Source: JAAXHH01 sp965225915 (lineage in GTDB: Bacteria > JAAXHH01). From it: DNA of 64,000 bases. The notes beneath the pieces were generated by a model that was given only the letters and a program-made list of their open reading frames with translations, was not told where the DNA came from and made no database searches. How positions within the stretch are numbered: the stretch's first letter is position 1; each line of letters begins with the position of its first letter. Below, piece by piece: positions 25,862 through 33,326 of this stretch. Made by a program: the position numbers and the translations under genes. Where the stretch lies: positions 2,976,001 to 3,040,000 of the forward strand of contig OZ245326.1 in the NCBI GenBank assembly GCA_965225915.1, in the 5' to 3' direction.

Positions 25862-26055
25862 GTTTTGTAGCCTTGGCATCTCGTATTTGCAGGTATGCAC
25901 GGACCTTCGTTTCCCCATTCCATCTCCGGTCCGGTATCGCAATCTGGTTGGGGTGGCTCCTACTGTCAAGCGATACGTCGAAGGTACGGAATAGGTGATC
26001 AGGCAGGCTTCCGGGGACTGCACGGACTGAACGACCCTTGACAGATGAATTCCCT

Positions 26056-26073
26056 TGTACGGCTACACGTACA
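26056..26073. promoter_or_regulatory. Inverted repeat between divergent receptor and OMP genes
   Basis: TGTACG and CGTACA are perfect 6-base inverted repeats with a 6-base spacer, about 50 bases before the OMP start in the shared 260-base intergenic region. A common regulator is conceivable. The TTGACA at 26038 lacks a matching -10 box. Confidence 0.3.
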
Positions 26074-26121
26074 TAAGTATGTTTCGACCCGGCTAAACCA
26101 ACCATTCGACGAAGAGGGTGG

Positions 26122-27069
26122 ATGATGACTGCGAGGGCAATGGTTTTATATACGATTTTCTGCTCGCTGACCATCTCGCTGTTCCCGTCGAGTTCGAAAG
26201 CGCAGGTGCCGGACGGTAGCCGCCAGGGACTCTATTTCGGCATGCAGGCCGGGGTATCCTATCCCGGGGAGTACGAATCCACGAGAACGAACAACGGCAT
26301 ACCCACCAACTGCGATCAGTGGCTCCCCGGAGAGACGTTGAACAATGGAACCATGGTTCCCCTCCCACTGTCCCAGTGTTCGCCCCGCGTATTTCCCGCT
26401 TCTCCGAACATCTTCGATCTGGGAAAGGGTATCCTGGCAGGAGTCCAAGCCGGTTATGCACTGAAAGGCCTTCGCATCGAAGCCGAGTACTTCCGCAGAG
26501 GACAGGGCGGCGCCCTCCTGCCACTGATCGTTCCGGGCGACGAGAAGCAGGTGGAGTTCGTTGAACGCAGCGAGAAGATCAGCGATTTCAGGACTGATCA
26601 CTTTTTCGCGAATCTATACTATGACTTCAACGGAATGCTGTCGCCGATCGCGATACCTTACCTGGGCGTGGGCGTCGGGTTGGCGAGACAGCAGATGTTT
26701 TACTCGGCAGCCTCCATCAGAACGAACGACCGGGAAAGAATGCGCCAACTGGGACGCAACACCCACGCGGCCGGACTGGCATCGCTCGCCGATGATACGC
26801 TCTCGGACAGGATGTACGGCTTTCAGTTCCTCGCCGGCGTGGATTACGTGCTGGGCGAACGGTTTACAGCCGGCCTGAAACTACGTTACGGTAGATCCGG
26901 GGAGTTTCTTGACGGCGAAAATCAATGGAGGTTGCTGAGGGGGCACGAATCCACCGTGGGGCCGGATTCGGGAACAGGTTACGATATGCCCGTTCAGTAC
27001 GAGATCAAGGGAAGCGGTTCGCATTTCTGGGGCGTATCCCTGGGCCTGCGGTATCATCTCCGAGGGTAG
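26122..27069 (+). CDS. Outer-membrane beta-barrel protein
   Basis: A 315-residue protein with a signal peptide (MVLYTIFCSLTISLFPSSSKA, cleaved near residue 28). A barrel follows: GLYFGMQAGVSY, LAGVQAGYALKGLRIEAEYF, IAIPYLGVGVGLARQQM, YGFQFLAGVDYVLGE and the final strand HFWGVSLGLRYHLRG. It resembles the surface-antigen/OmpA-like 8-strand barrel proteins, but no specific function is shown. AGAGGG stands before the start; ATG 26122 and 26125 are both possible. It is divergent from the TonB receptor and may be co-regulated with it. Confidence 0.82.
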   Translation: MMTARAMVLYTIFCSLTISLFPSSSKAQVPDGSRQGLYFGMQAGVSYPGEYESTRTNNGIPTNCDQWLPGETLNNGTMVPLPLSQCSPRVFPASPNIFDLGKGILAGVQAGYALKGLRIEAEYFRRGQGGALLPLIVPGDEKQVEFVERSEKISDFRTDHFFANLYYDFNGMLSPIAIPYLGVGVGLARQQMFYSAASIRTNDRERMRQLGRNTHAAGLASLADDTLSDRMYGFQFLAGVDYVLGERFTAGLKLRYGRSGEFLDGENQWRLLRGHESTVGPDSGTGYDMPVQYEIKGSGSHFWGVSLGLRYHLRG

Positions 27070-27121
27070 TGTATGACCAACTGTATACAACACGGCTGGG
27101 GAGGACCCGCGACCGATAAAC

Positions 27122-27158
27122 AAAAACCGGGCGCCGGAACTAATAGCTCCGGCGCCCG
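27122..27158 (-). terminator. Intrinsic terminator of cspA
   Basis: CGGGCGCCGGA (27128-27138) pairs perfectly with TCCGGCGCCCG (27148-27158) around a 9-base loop. On the minus strand the stem is followed by G and five T residues (27126-27122). It lies 31 bases after the cspA stop. Confidence 0.85.
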
Positions 27159-27188
27159 TGTCGTTTCAATGGGGATCAATACCGCTAG

Positions 27189-27389
27189 TTACTGCTTTAC
27201 GACGTTTGCGGCTTGGAATCCCTTGGGCCCCTCAGTGATATCGAATTCGACCGCATCGCCTTCTGCCAGAGACTTGAAACCATCTCCCGAGATCGCGGAA
27301 TAGTGTACGAAGACGTCATCGCCACCATCGTGCTCGATAAAACCGTAGCCCTTGTGGTCGTTAAACCACTTTACTTTTCCGACTGCCAA
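27189..27389 (-). CDS. cspA: CspA-family cold-shock protein
   Basis: A 66-residue single cold-shock domain that binds single-stranded RNA and DNA. RNP1 is KGYGFIEH and RNP2 is VFVHYSAI; the start MAVGKVKWFNDHKGYG is canonical. AGGTGGTGAGCA precedes the ATG. It has its own terminator and a leader of roughly 150 bases that contains a stable hairpin, as is usual for temperature-responsive csp genes. The gene symbol is by family; several paralogues are usual in a genome. Confidence 0.95.
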   Translation of the reverse strand: MAVGKVKWFNDHKGYGFIEHDGGDDVFVHYSAISGDGFKSLAEGDAVEFDITEGPKGFQAANVVKQ

Positions 27390-27462
27390 AATTGCTCACC
27401 ACCTTTCAGACATGTATTGGAAACATCTACAACGAAGTCTCTGTTCGACTTCAAACCCACAT

Positions 27463-27499
27463 AAAAAAACGGCAGGATCGTTGGTTCTGATCCGTGCCG
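27463..27499 (-). terminator. Hairpin with T7 tract between the M1 peptidase and cspA
   Basis: On the minus strand CGGCACGGATC pairs with GATCCTGCCG (10 pairs, one bulged C) around a 9-base loop, followed by seven T residues (27469-27463). It can end transcription of the peptidase gene whose stop is at 27632. If cspA starts transcription upstream of it (candidate promoter 27552-27580), it would act as a leader attenuator. A T-run also follows on the + strand (27505-27511). Confidence 0.7.
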
Positions 27500-27551
27500 C
27501 ATCGTTTTTTTCGTACGATCATGCAGGAGACAGAGACAAAATCCTATTACC

Positions 27552-27580
27552 CAATAAATCATAATGCATGGAAAAGTCAA
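27552..27580 (-). promoter_or_regulatory. Weak promoter candidate for cspA
   Basis: TTGACT (27580-27575) is 17 bases from TTATTG (27557-27552) on the minus strand. The -35 box is good and the -10 box poor. A start here would place the T7 hairpin inside the cspA leader. Confidence 0.3.
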
Positions 27581-27631
27581 CATTTTTTTATCGCCGCAAC
27601 AGATTCGTCAACCTTCAGTCTATCTATTCGC

Positions 27632-29224
27632 TTATCCATCCCCGCGTTTTACCCGTGACTCCATCAACAGCCAGAAATCGGGATCGACCAGGACATCCTT
27701 CGGAGCTCCGTCCACTTTGAAGCGAAACTCGTGTGACCGTTCAAGCAGCTCGATCTGCCTGCGGTGCTGCTGGTCTCCAACCACGAAGGCCAGGGTGACG
27801 GGCAGCCTGTAAGGATCCTGCCGCTGGGTCTGCATCAGGAGCACGGAAACCTCCCCGGACTGGTCGTCCCAGGACCAGGTCACGTCCACCTCGGGATGCC
27901 CTGAACGGTAAATCCACTGTTCGAAAAACCATTCCAGGTTTTTTCCGGACTGTGATTCCATGACGGCCTGGAAATCCCGGGTCAGCACGGTCTGATCCCG
28001 GTATTCTCGGTAGAAGCGTCGTATGCCCGCGAAGAACGAGTCGTCGCCCATCAGGCCCCTGAGCATGTGGAGCACCAACCCGCCCTTGCTGTAGTTGTAG
28101 GCGTTCAACAGGTCGAACAGGTCCGTTATCGCTGGATTGAAGATCGGTGCGGGGGCACGGTTGTTTGCTTCAAAATACCGGGATCTGCTTCGGGCAAGCA
28201 TTTCGTGAAACCGCTCGTCGCTTTCGGCTTCTTCAAAAAACAAGGCGCCGAAGTAGGTGGCGAACCCTTCGCTGAGCCACAGGTGGTGCCAGTCGGATTC
28301 GGTCACCGAATCGCCAAACCACTGGTGGGCGATCTCGTGGGCTACCACGGCTTCGTTCCGTATGCCCTTCTCCGAAAAGAAGATAGCGCTGGCGTTTTCC
28401 ATGCCGCCGAACCGGGTGGAAGACTGCACCAGCGAGAGCTTCGCATAGGGATAGGGTCCGATCAGGTCGGTGTAGAAGGCAAGCATGTCCATGGAACGGG
28501 AGAAATCAATCGTTTCCGTGTCCCGGTCGCCGGGAAACAGGTAGTACGAAACCGGAATGCCCTTCCAGGTTCCAGGATGGACGATGGAAAAGCGGGCCGC
28601 TCCGACCACCATGCAGTAAGTAGGTATGGGCACTTCGGTTTTCCAGTGCGTTCGTTTGCGATCCGGCGAAACGGTCGTCGTCTCCAGCATTCGGCCATTG
28701 GCCACGACGTCGTAGGCCACGGGCGCGGTGACAATGAACTCGACCGTCGCCTTGTCATAGGGGTGGTCCACCCCGGGAAACCAGTGCCGCGCCCGGTTCG
28801 GCCAGTTGTCCGCGAACACGGACCTGTGACCGAACTTGTTTTCCTGTATGAACAGCCCATCCACGGGTTCGCCTTGATAGGCAACGACCACCTCAACCCG
28901 GTCTCCCTTTGCGTAGTCGTCTTCAATCGTAATACTCAACCGGCCGTCGCGATGCACGAAAGCCGCTTTTTTCCCGTCGACCGTGACCCGGTCCACAGTG
29001 AGGGGGCCGAGGTCGAGGGGTAGGACATTTCGGCCGCCGGCCAGCATCTCGGCCAGTATCGTGGTTTCGCCCTGGATGCCTGAACCGGTTTCCCCGATCT
29101 CCAGGCGGATCCGGTAGTGAAGGATATCCACGTCGTCGAGACGGAGATATCCGTCGCTGGCCATGCCCGCTTCGGGAGCGAGACTCAACAGTAGCAGCGC
29201 AGCAGCGATGATCCATTTCTTCAC
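27632..29224 (-). CDS. M1-family zinc metallopeptidase, exported
   Basis: A 530-residue aminopeptidase-N-like protein. The GTG at 29224 follows AGGAGG and begins a signal peptide (KKWIIAAALLLLSLAPEAGMA). The exopeptidase motif is GGMENASAIFF, and the zinc site is HEIAHQWFGD with the third ligand Glu in LWLSEGFATYFGALFFEE. It lacks the long C-terminal domain of full M1 aminopeptidases, like the shorter bacterial members. It would trim N-terminal residues from peptides outside the cytoplasm. A hairpin terminator follows at 27499-27463. Confidence 0.92.
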   Translation of the reverse strand: MKKWIIAAALLLLSLAPEAGMASDGYLRLDDVDILHYRIRLEIGETGSGIQGETTILAEMLAGGRNVLPLDLGPLTVDRVTVDGKKAAFVHRDGRLSITIEDDYAKGDRVEVVVAYQGEPVDGLFIQENKFGHRSVFADNWPNRARHWFPGVDHPYDKATVEFIVTAPVAYDVVANGRMLETTTVSPDRKRTHWKTEVPIPTYCMVVGAARFSIVHPGTWKGIPVSYYLFPGDRDTETIDFSRSMDMLAFYTDLIGPYPYAKLSLVQSSTRFGGMENASAIFFSEKGIRNEAVVAHEIAHQWFGDSVTESDWHHLWLSEGFATYFGALFFEEAESDERFHEMLARSRSRYFEANNRAPAPIFNPAITDLFDLLNAYNYSKGGLVLHMLRGLMGDDSFFAGIRRFYREYRDQTVLTRDFQAVMESQSGKNLEWFFEQWIYRSGHPEVDVTWSWDDQSGEVSVLLMQTQRQDPYRLPVTLAFVVGDQQHRRQIELLERSHEFRFKVDGAPKDVLVDPDFWLLMESRVKRGDG

Positions 29225-29280
29225 GTTGTATTCCTCCTTGACAGGTTCCGAAGTCCATTCCATATATTTATCTATTCATG

Positions 29281-29381
29281 ACCAACCACCCGTTCACGAC
29301 CAACCACCCGTTCACGACCAACCACCCGTTCACGACCAACCACCCGTTCACGACCAACCACCCGTTCACGACCAACCACCC
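29281..29381. repeat. 18-base tandem repeat, 5.6 copies
   Basis: The unit ACCAACCACCCGTTCACG is repeated without change from 29281 and breaks off in the sixth copy at 29381, 18 bases before the PhyH start codon. The unit length is a multiple of three; in one frame it would encode HDQPPV repeats, but no recognisable gene covers it. Perfect copies suggest recent slippage. Confidence 0.95.
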
Positions 29382-29398
29382 CGAGAGATCTGTTGGAC

Positions 29399-30178
29399 AT
29401 GGTCCGTCTCACCGATGACGACATCCGGTTTTTCGTCCGCGAAGGCTACCTGATCAAGCAAAACGTGCTGGATCCCGATCTGATGGCCCGGGGCCGGGAA
29501 CGCATGTGGCGGAACCTGCCGCCTCCCCTCGAGCGCGGAAAACCTGAAACCTGGATCGGACCCTTTGCCGAACCGGTAGACGACGGCGCGTCCCACCGGC
29601 ACCAGTACATGTGGAAGTACAGGGAACCGGGGGGAGAGGACTGGATGGTCCGTCTGCTCGCCACCGATCCTTCCGTCATGGGCATGGCCGAACAGCTGCT
29701 CGGGGATGGAGCGCTGGTCGGGCCGGACCGTATCCGCGGCATTTACTGCGTCCTGCCTGAAGGCGAAGCGCCGCCCCGTCCCCTGGGATGCCACGTGGAC
29801 GCCCATCCCTTCCATCTCGGCGTCGTGGGATATATCGACGACGTGGGTCCCGGTGGCGGTGGATTCACCGTCTGGCCGGGCAGCCACCGGGTGTTCTTTC
29901 ACGATTTCACCAATCGGTATACCTTCGATAGAACGCCTGCATACCTTGCCGATAAGGAAGAGGTGGACCGTACACCGCCCATGGACTGTCACGGCAAGGC
30001 TGGCGATATCGTGTTCTGGCACCACCGTATGGGTCATTCCGTCGGCCACAATAGAACCAGTCGCATCCGACAGGCGGTCCTCTACGACTACAAGCGGGCG
30101 GACCTGGACGAGAACGCGCCTCCCGGCGACGACATGTGGGTAGACTGGCCCGGTATCCGTGCGCTAAGAGCTTCCTGA
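29399..30178 (+). CDS. Phytanoyl-CoA dioxygenase (PhyH) family oxygenase
   Basis: A 259-residue protein with LTDDDIRFFVREGYLIKQ at the N-terminus. The iron site has the HxD in GCHVDAHPFHLG and a distal His in HRMGHSVGHN; SRIRQAVLYDYKR carries the 2-oxoglutarate Arg, and GFTVWPGSHRVFF is a typical PhyH motif. I chose the ATG at 29399 over the TTG at 29393. Its upstream region is an 18-base tandem repeat, so promoter and ribosome site may be affected by copy number. Third PhyH protein in the window, not adjacent to the others; substrate unknown. Confidence 0.87.
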   Translation: MVRLTDDDIRFFVREGYLIKQNVLDPDLMARGRERMWRNLPPPLERGKPETWIGPFAEPVDDGASHRHQYMWKYREPGGEDWMVRLLATDPSVMGMAEQLLGDGALVGPDRIRGIYCVLPEGEAPPRPLGCHVDAHPFHLGVVGYIDDVGPGGGGFTVWPGSHRVFFHDFTNRYTFDRTPAYLADKEEVDRTPPMDCHGKAGDIVFWHHRMGHSVGHNRTSRIRQAVLYDYKRADLDENAPPGDDMWVDWPGIRALRAS

Positions 30179-30182
30179 ATCT

Positions 30183-31046
30183 CTATTTGAAATAACGACC
30201 CACGATCGGTTTCAGCTTTTCCAGCGTGTCGGCGGGCACCGTCCCGCGATCTGAAACGATGGCATTGGACAGCGCGTTGTGACAACGGCACGTGCTTTCC
30301 AGCGGAATGGCCGGCACAACGTGGCGGATGACCTGGCGCGCCTGGTCCACGTTCGCGTGCAGATTCTCGATAATCATATCGACCGTGACGGAATCGTGTT
30401 CCTCGTGCCAGCAGTCATAGTCGGTCGAACACGCGATGGCTCCGTAGCAGATTTCCGCCTCCCGGGCGAGCTTGGCTTCCGGCGCCGCGGTCATCCCGAT
30501 GACCGAAAATCCCCAGGACCGGTAGACATTCGATTCTGCCTTCGTCGAGAACTGCGGTCCTTCCATGCAGAGATAGGTGCCGCCGCGGTGCACGGTCAAT
30601 CCCGTCGATTCCGCACCGTCGACGAGCAGTTGACGCAACGGTCCGCAGAACGGTTCGGCGAGACCCACGTGCGCCACGAGGCCGCTGCCGAAAAAGCTGG
30701 TCGTGCGGTGGCGGGTATGGTCGTACAGTTGATCCGGTATGACGAAATCCCGCGGACGAATGCCTTCCTGGAGACTGCCCACGGCGCTGACCGACAGGAT
30801 CCACCGGACGCCCAGCGTCTTCAGCGCGAAGATGTTCGCCCGCACGTTGATTTCAGATGGTCCGACGCGATGACCCCGGCCGTGGCGGGCCAGGAACGCC
30901 ACGCGCCGGCCCTCGAGGGTGCCGACCACGATGGCGTCGCTGGGATCGCCGAAGGGGGTGGCGGGACGAACTTCCTCTTTATCCGTCAGGCCCTCCATCC
31001 CGTAAAACCCCGTGCCGCCGATGACCGCGATCTGTGCGTTCGTCAT
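30183..31046 (-). CDS. mtnP: S-methyl-5'-thioadenosine phosphorylase
   Basis: A 287-residue PNP/MTAP family enzyme that splits methylthioadenosine to adenine and methylthioribose 1-phosphate in methionine salvage. IAVIGGTGFYGMEGL, the phosphate-site ARHGRGHRVGPSEINVRANI, SAVGSLQEGIRPRDFVIPDQ, YLCMEGPQFSTKAES and IGMTAAPEAKLAREAEICY are all in family order. I chose the ATG at 31046, preceded by CAGGGGAG; the frame could extend to 31124. It is convergent with the PhyH gene, only 4 bases apart, and divergent from the nuo operon. Confidence 0.93.
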   Translation of the reverse strand: MTNAQIAVIGGTGFYGMEGLTDKEEVRPATPFGDPSDAIVVGTLEGRRVAFLARHGRGHRVGPSEINVRANIFALKTLGVRWILSVSAVGSLQEGIRPRDFVIPDQLYDHTRHRTTSFFGSGLVAHVGLAEPFCGPLRQLLVDGAESTGLTVHRGGTYLCMEGPQFSTKAESNVYRSWGFSVIGMTAAPEAKLAREAEICYGAIACSTDYDCWHEEHDSVTVDMIIENLHANVDQARQVIRHVVPAIPLESTCRCHNALSNAIVSDRGTVPADTLEKLKPIVGRYFK

Positions 31047-31170
31047 CTTGCAACTCCCCTGATTGGGTGTAACGGTCCGGTTTTGTGCCTCAGAAACCGC
31101 GTGAAACCGTGCTGGAATAGACATATAACGGGTGCCTGTTTTTAGATCAACAAATAAAAACGATTAGTCC

Positions 31171-31198
31171 TTGACATTGCCCCCCGGCGGATTATCTT
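31171..31198 (+). promoter_or_regulatory. Promoter candidate of the nuo operon
   Basis: TTGACA (31171-31176), a 16-base spacer and TATCTT (31193-31198) lie 80 bases before nuoA. The upstream stretch is AT-rich. A second TTGAC follows at 31197. Confidence 0.55.
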
Positions 31199-31277
31199 GA
31201 CCGACGAGTTTAAGGATAGATGTGCCCTGGCAACAGCGTCCGTCGACCGATCTATCTGCATATCCTGATTCGACTAA

Positions 31278-31628
31278 ATGTCATACCTTCCCCTTATCCT
31301 GCTCGTTGCCCTTGTTCTGATCGTGGCGGCCGTAATCGTTACCCTTTCCTCTTTTATAGGTCGCAAAAAAACAAACGCATCCAAGCTTGCATCCTATGAA
31401 TGCGGTGTTCCATTGAAGGACTCCGCACGGAAGAATTTCTCGATAAAGTTCTACCTGATCGCCATCCTTTTCATCCTTTTCGACGTAGAGATCATATACC
31501 TCTATCCATGGGCCGTTGTTTACAGCGATCTCCAGGTATTCGGCGCCGTGGCCATGGGGGTATTCATACTCCTGCTCGTGATAGGATTCCTTTACGAGTG
31601 GAAACGGGGAGCCCTGGAATGGGATTAG
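31278..31628 (+). CDS. nuoA: NADH-quinone oxidoreductase subunit A
   Basis: A 116-residue inner-membrane subunit of complex I with three hydrophobic helices (LPLILLVALVLIVAAVIVTL; IKFYLIAILFILFDVEI; VFGAVAMGVFILLLVIGFLY). SYECGVPL in the loop after helix 1 and FDVEIIYLYPWA are family signatures; that loop lies near the quinone site. First gene of the nuo operon. Its last 10 bases overlap the start of nuoB. Confidence 0.95.
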   Translation: MSYLPLILLVALVLIVAAVIVTLSSFIGRKKTNASKLASYECGVPLKDSARKNFSIKFYLIAILFILFDVEIIYLYPWAVVYSDLQVFGAVAMGVFILLLVIGFLYEWKRGALEWD

Positions 31629-32089
31629 AAGACCAGCTTCAGGAAAACGTCATGACCACCAAGGTGGACGCGGTGGTCGGGTGGGCCCGGAAGAACTCGC
31701 TCTGGCCGATGCCCTTTGGCACCGCGTGCTGCGCCATCGAACTCATGGCGACGCTCGCTTCGCGGTTCGACCTGGCCCGCTTCGGCGCCGAAGCCATACG
31801 GTTTTCCCCCCGGCAGTCCGATCTGCTGATCGTTTCCGGGCGGGTATCCATCAAGATGATGCCCGTATTGAAAAAGATCTATGACCAGATGCCGGAACCC
31901 AAGTGGGTCATTTCCATGGGCGCCTGCGCCTCCTCCGGCGGGGTGTTCAATACCTACACGATGGTACAGGGTGTGGACCAGTATATCCCGGTGGACGTGT
32001 ATATCCCCGGCTGTCCGCCCAGACCCGAAAACGTTATTCAGGCGTTGATGAAGATCCAGGAAAAAGTCGCCCAGGCCAAAGCAAACTAA
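31619..32089 (+). CDS. nuoB: NADH-quinone oxidoreductase subunit B
   Basis: A 156-residue peripheral-arm subunit carrying the terminal [4Fe-4S] cluster N2, which passes electrons to quinone. The ligands are visible: tandem Cys 37-38 in FGTACCAIEL, Cys 103 in SMGACASSGG and Cys 132 in PGCPPRPEN. I chose the ATG at 31619, inside the end of nuoA; a longer frame to 31400 is not plausible because it overlaps most of nuoA. Its stop codon overlaps the pyrE start (TAATG). Confidence 0.95.
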   Translation: MGLEDQLQENVMTTKVDAVVGWARKNSLWPMPFGTACCAIELMATLASRFDLARFGAEAIRFSPRQSDLLIVSGRVSIKMMPVLKKIYDQMPEPKWVISMGACASSGGVFNTYTMVQGVDQYIPVDVYIPGCPPRPENVIQALMKIQEKVAQAKAN

Positions 32090-32730
32090 TGAACAGAAAA
32101 ACCATCGCAGAGCTCTTGCTCGATATCAAAGCCGTCACCATCAACGTCGAAGCTCCCTACCATTACAGTTCCGGTATTATCTCGCCGATATATTGCGATA
32201 ATCGGCTGATCATATCCTGCCTGGACGAGCGCAAGGTGATTATCGACACATTTCTCGAGATCATCGACGGGCTCGATACACCACCGGATGTCATCGCGGG
32301 AACGGCGACCGCCGCCATTCCTTTCGCGGCCTGGGTTTCCAACCGGCTGGACCTGCCGATGGTCTACGCGCGGTCGGGCCAGAAGGGTTACGGTAAGGAA
32401 CACCGGATCGAAGGCACCCTCACTCCAGATCAGAAAGTGTTGTTCACCGAAGACCTGGTCACGACGGGCGGGGGCGTCCTGAAGTCCGCCGAAGACGTGG
32501 CCAAGTTCAACGTGGAAGTGATCGGCGTGGCCACCATATTCGAGTATGGTCTGCCCGCCGCCACCGAGGGGTTTCAAAACTCCGGACTACCTAAATGGAG
32601 CATGGCGGATTTCGTGACCATACTGGACGTGATGAGCGAACGGGGCGAACTTTCGGATGACAATCGCAATATCGCCTTGGACTGGCAGGCGGATCCAAGG
32701 GGCTGGGGCAGCAAGATGGGGTTTGAATAA
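32089..32730 (+). CDS. pyrE: Orotate phosphoribosyltransferase
   Basis: A 213-residue enzyme of pyrimidine synthesis that transfers ribose 5-phosphate from PRPP to orotate. VLFTEDLVTTGGGVLKSAE (118-136) is the PRPP-binding loop; SGIISPIYCDNR and YARSGQKGYGKEHRIEG (the flexible catalytic loop) are typical of PyrE. It starts at the ATG at 32089, overlapping the nuoB stop by one base, and ends 11 bases before nuoC, so it is embedded in the nuo operon. That position is unusual and would couple pyrimidine synthesis to respiratory-chain expression. Confidence 0.93.
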   Translation: MNRKTIAELLLDIKAVTINVEAPYHYSSGIISPIYCDNRLIISCLDERKVIIDTFLEIIDGLDTPPDVIAGTATAAIPFAAWVSNRLDLPMVYARSGQKGYGKEHRIEGTLTPDQKVLFTEDLVTTGGGVLKSAEDVAKFNVEVIGVATIFEYGLPAATEGFQNSGLPKWSMADFVTILDVMSERGELSDDNRNIALDWQADPRGWGSKMGFE

Positions 32731-32741
32731 AGGGGACGAGT

Positions 32742-33278
32742 GTGGGGAACCAGGAGGATCGTCAGGCCGAAGGCTGTGGCTGGCCAGGAGCGAACGAAGG
32801 CGTGGCTGCGGCGCGTATCCGGGAGAAGTTCGGTGACGCGTCCGTGCGGACAGGCAGCGCCGTGGGTTGCGAAAGCGTCATCGCGGAGCGGGATTCACTT
32901 TTTTCTTTCATGACCTTCCTGAGAGACGATCCGGAACTATCCTTCGATTTTCTCGTTGACGTGACCGCGGTGGACCGGCTTCGGCTCGACGAATCAATCC
33001 GGTTTGCCGTAGTCTACCAGTTTTATTCCTATAAACACAATCGCCGTTTCAGCGTCAGTGTTCCCGTTCCGGAAGCTGACCCACGGATCCAGTCGGTGGT
33101 TTCTGTCTGGCCGGGAGCCAACTGGCTGGAGCGGGAGGTATACGACATGTACGGGATCGTCTTCGAAGGACATCCCGACCTGCGCCGTATACTGATGCCC
33201 GATGACTTCGGATCCTATCCCCTGAGGAAGGATTATCCCCTCCACGGCAAGGGGGAGCGCGACAACTTCGTGTTTTAG
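32742..33278 (+). CDS. nuoC: NADH-quinone oxidoreductase subunit C
   Basis: A 178-residue peripheral-arm subunit, here separate from NuoD. The signature is WLEREVYDMYGIVFEGHPDL followed by RRILMPDDFGSYPLRKDYPL. The first 25 residues are poorly conserved and begin at a GTG (32742) just after GGGGACGA. It has no cofactor and helps hold NuoB and NuoD. It follows pyrE rather than nuoB directly. Confidence 0.95.
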   Translation: MGNQEDRQAEGCGWPGANEGVAAARIREKFGDASVRTGSAVGCESVIAERDSLFSFMTFLRDDPELSFDFLVDVTAVDRLRLDESIRFAVVYQFYSYKHNRRFSVSVPVPEADPRIQSVVSVWPGANWLEREVYDMYGIVFEGHPDLRRILMPDDFGSYPLRKDYPLHGKGERDNFVF

Positions 33279-33326
33279 CCGCGTCTGGTTCACCGGACCA
33301 CATCCAGCCAACTGAAAGAACGCATC

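Noticed and set aside
29163..29453. An ORF encoding HDQPPV repeats
   Set aside because: It arises only from the 18-base tandem repeat, overlaps the starts of two real genes and has no family resemblance.
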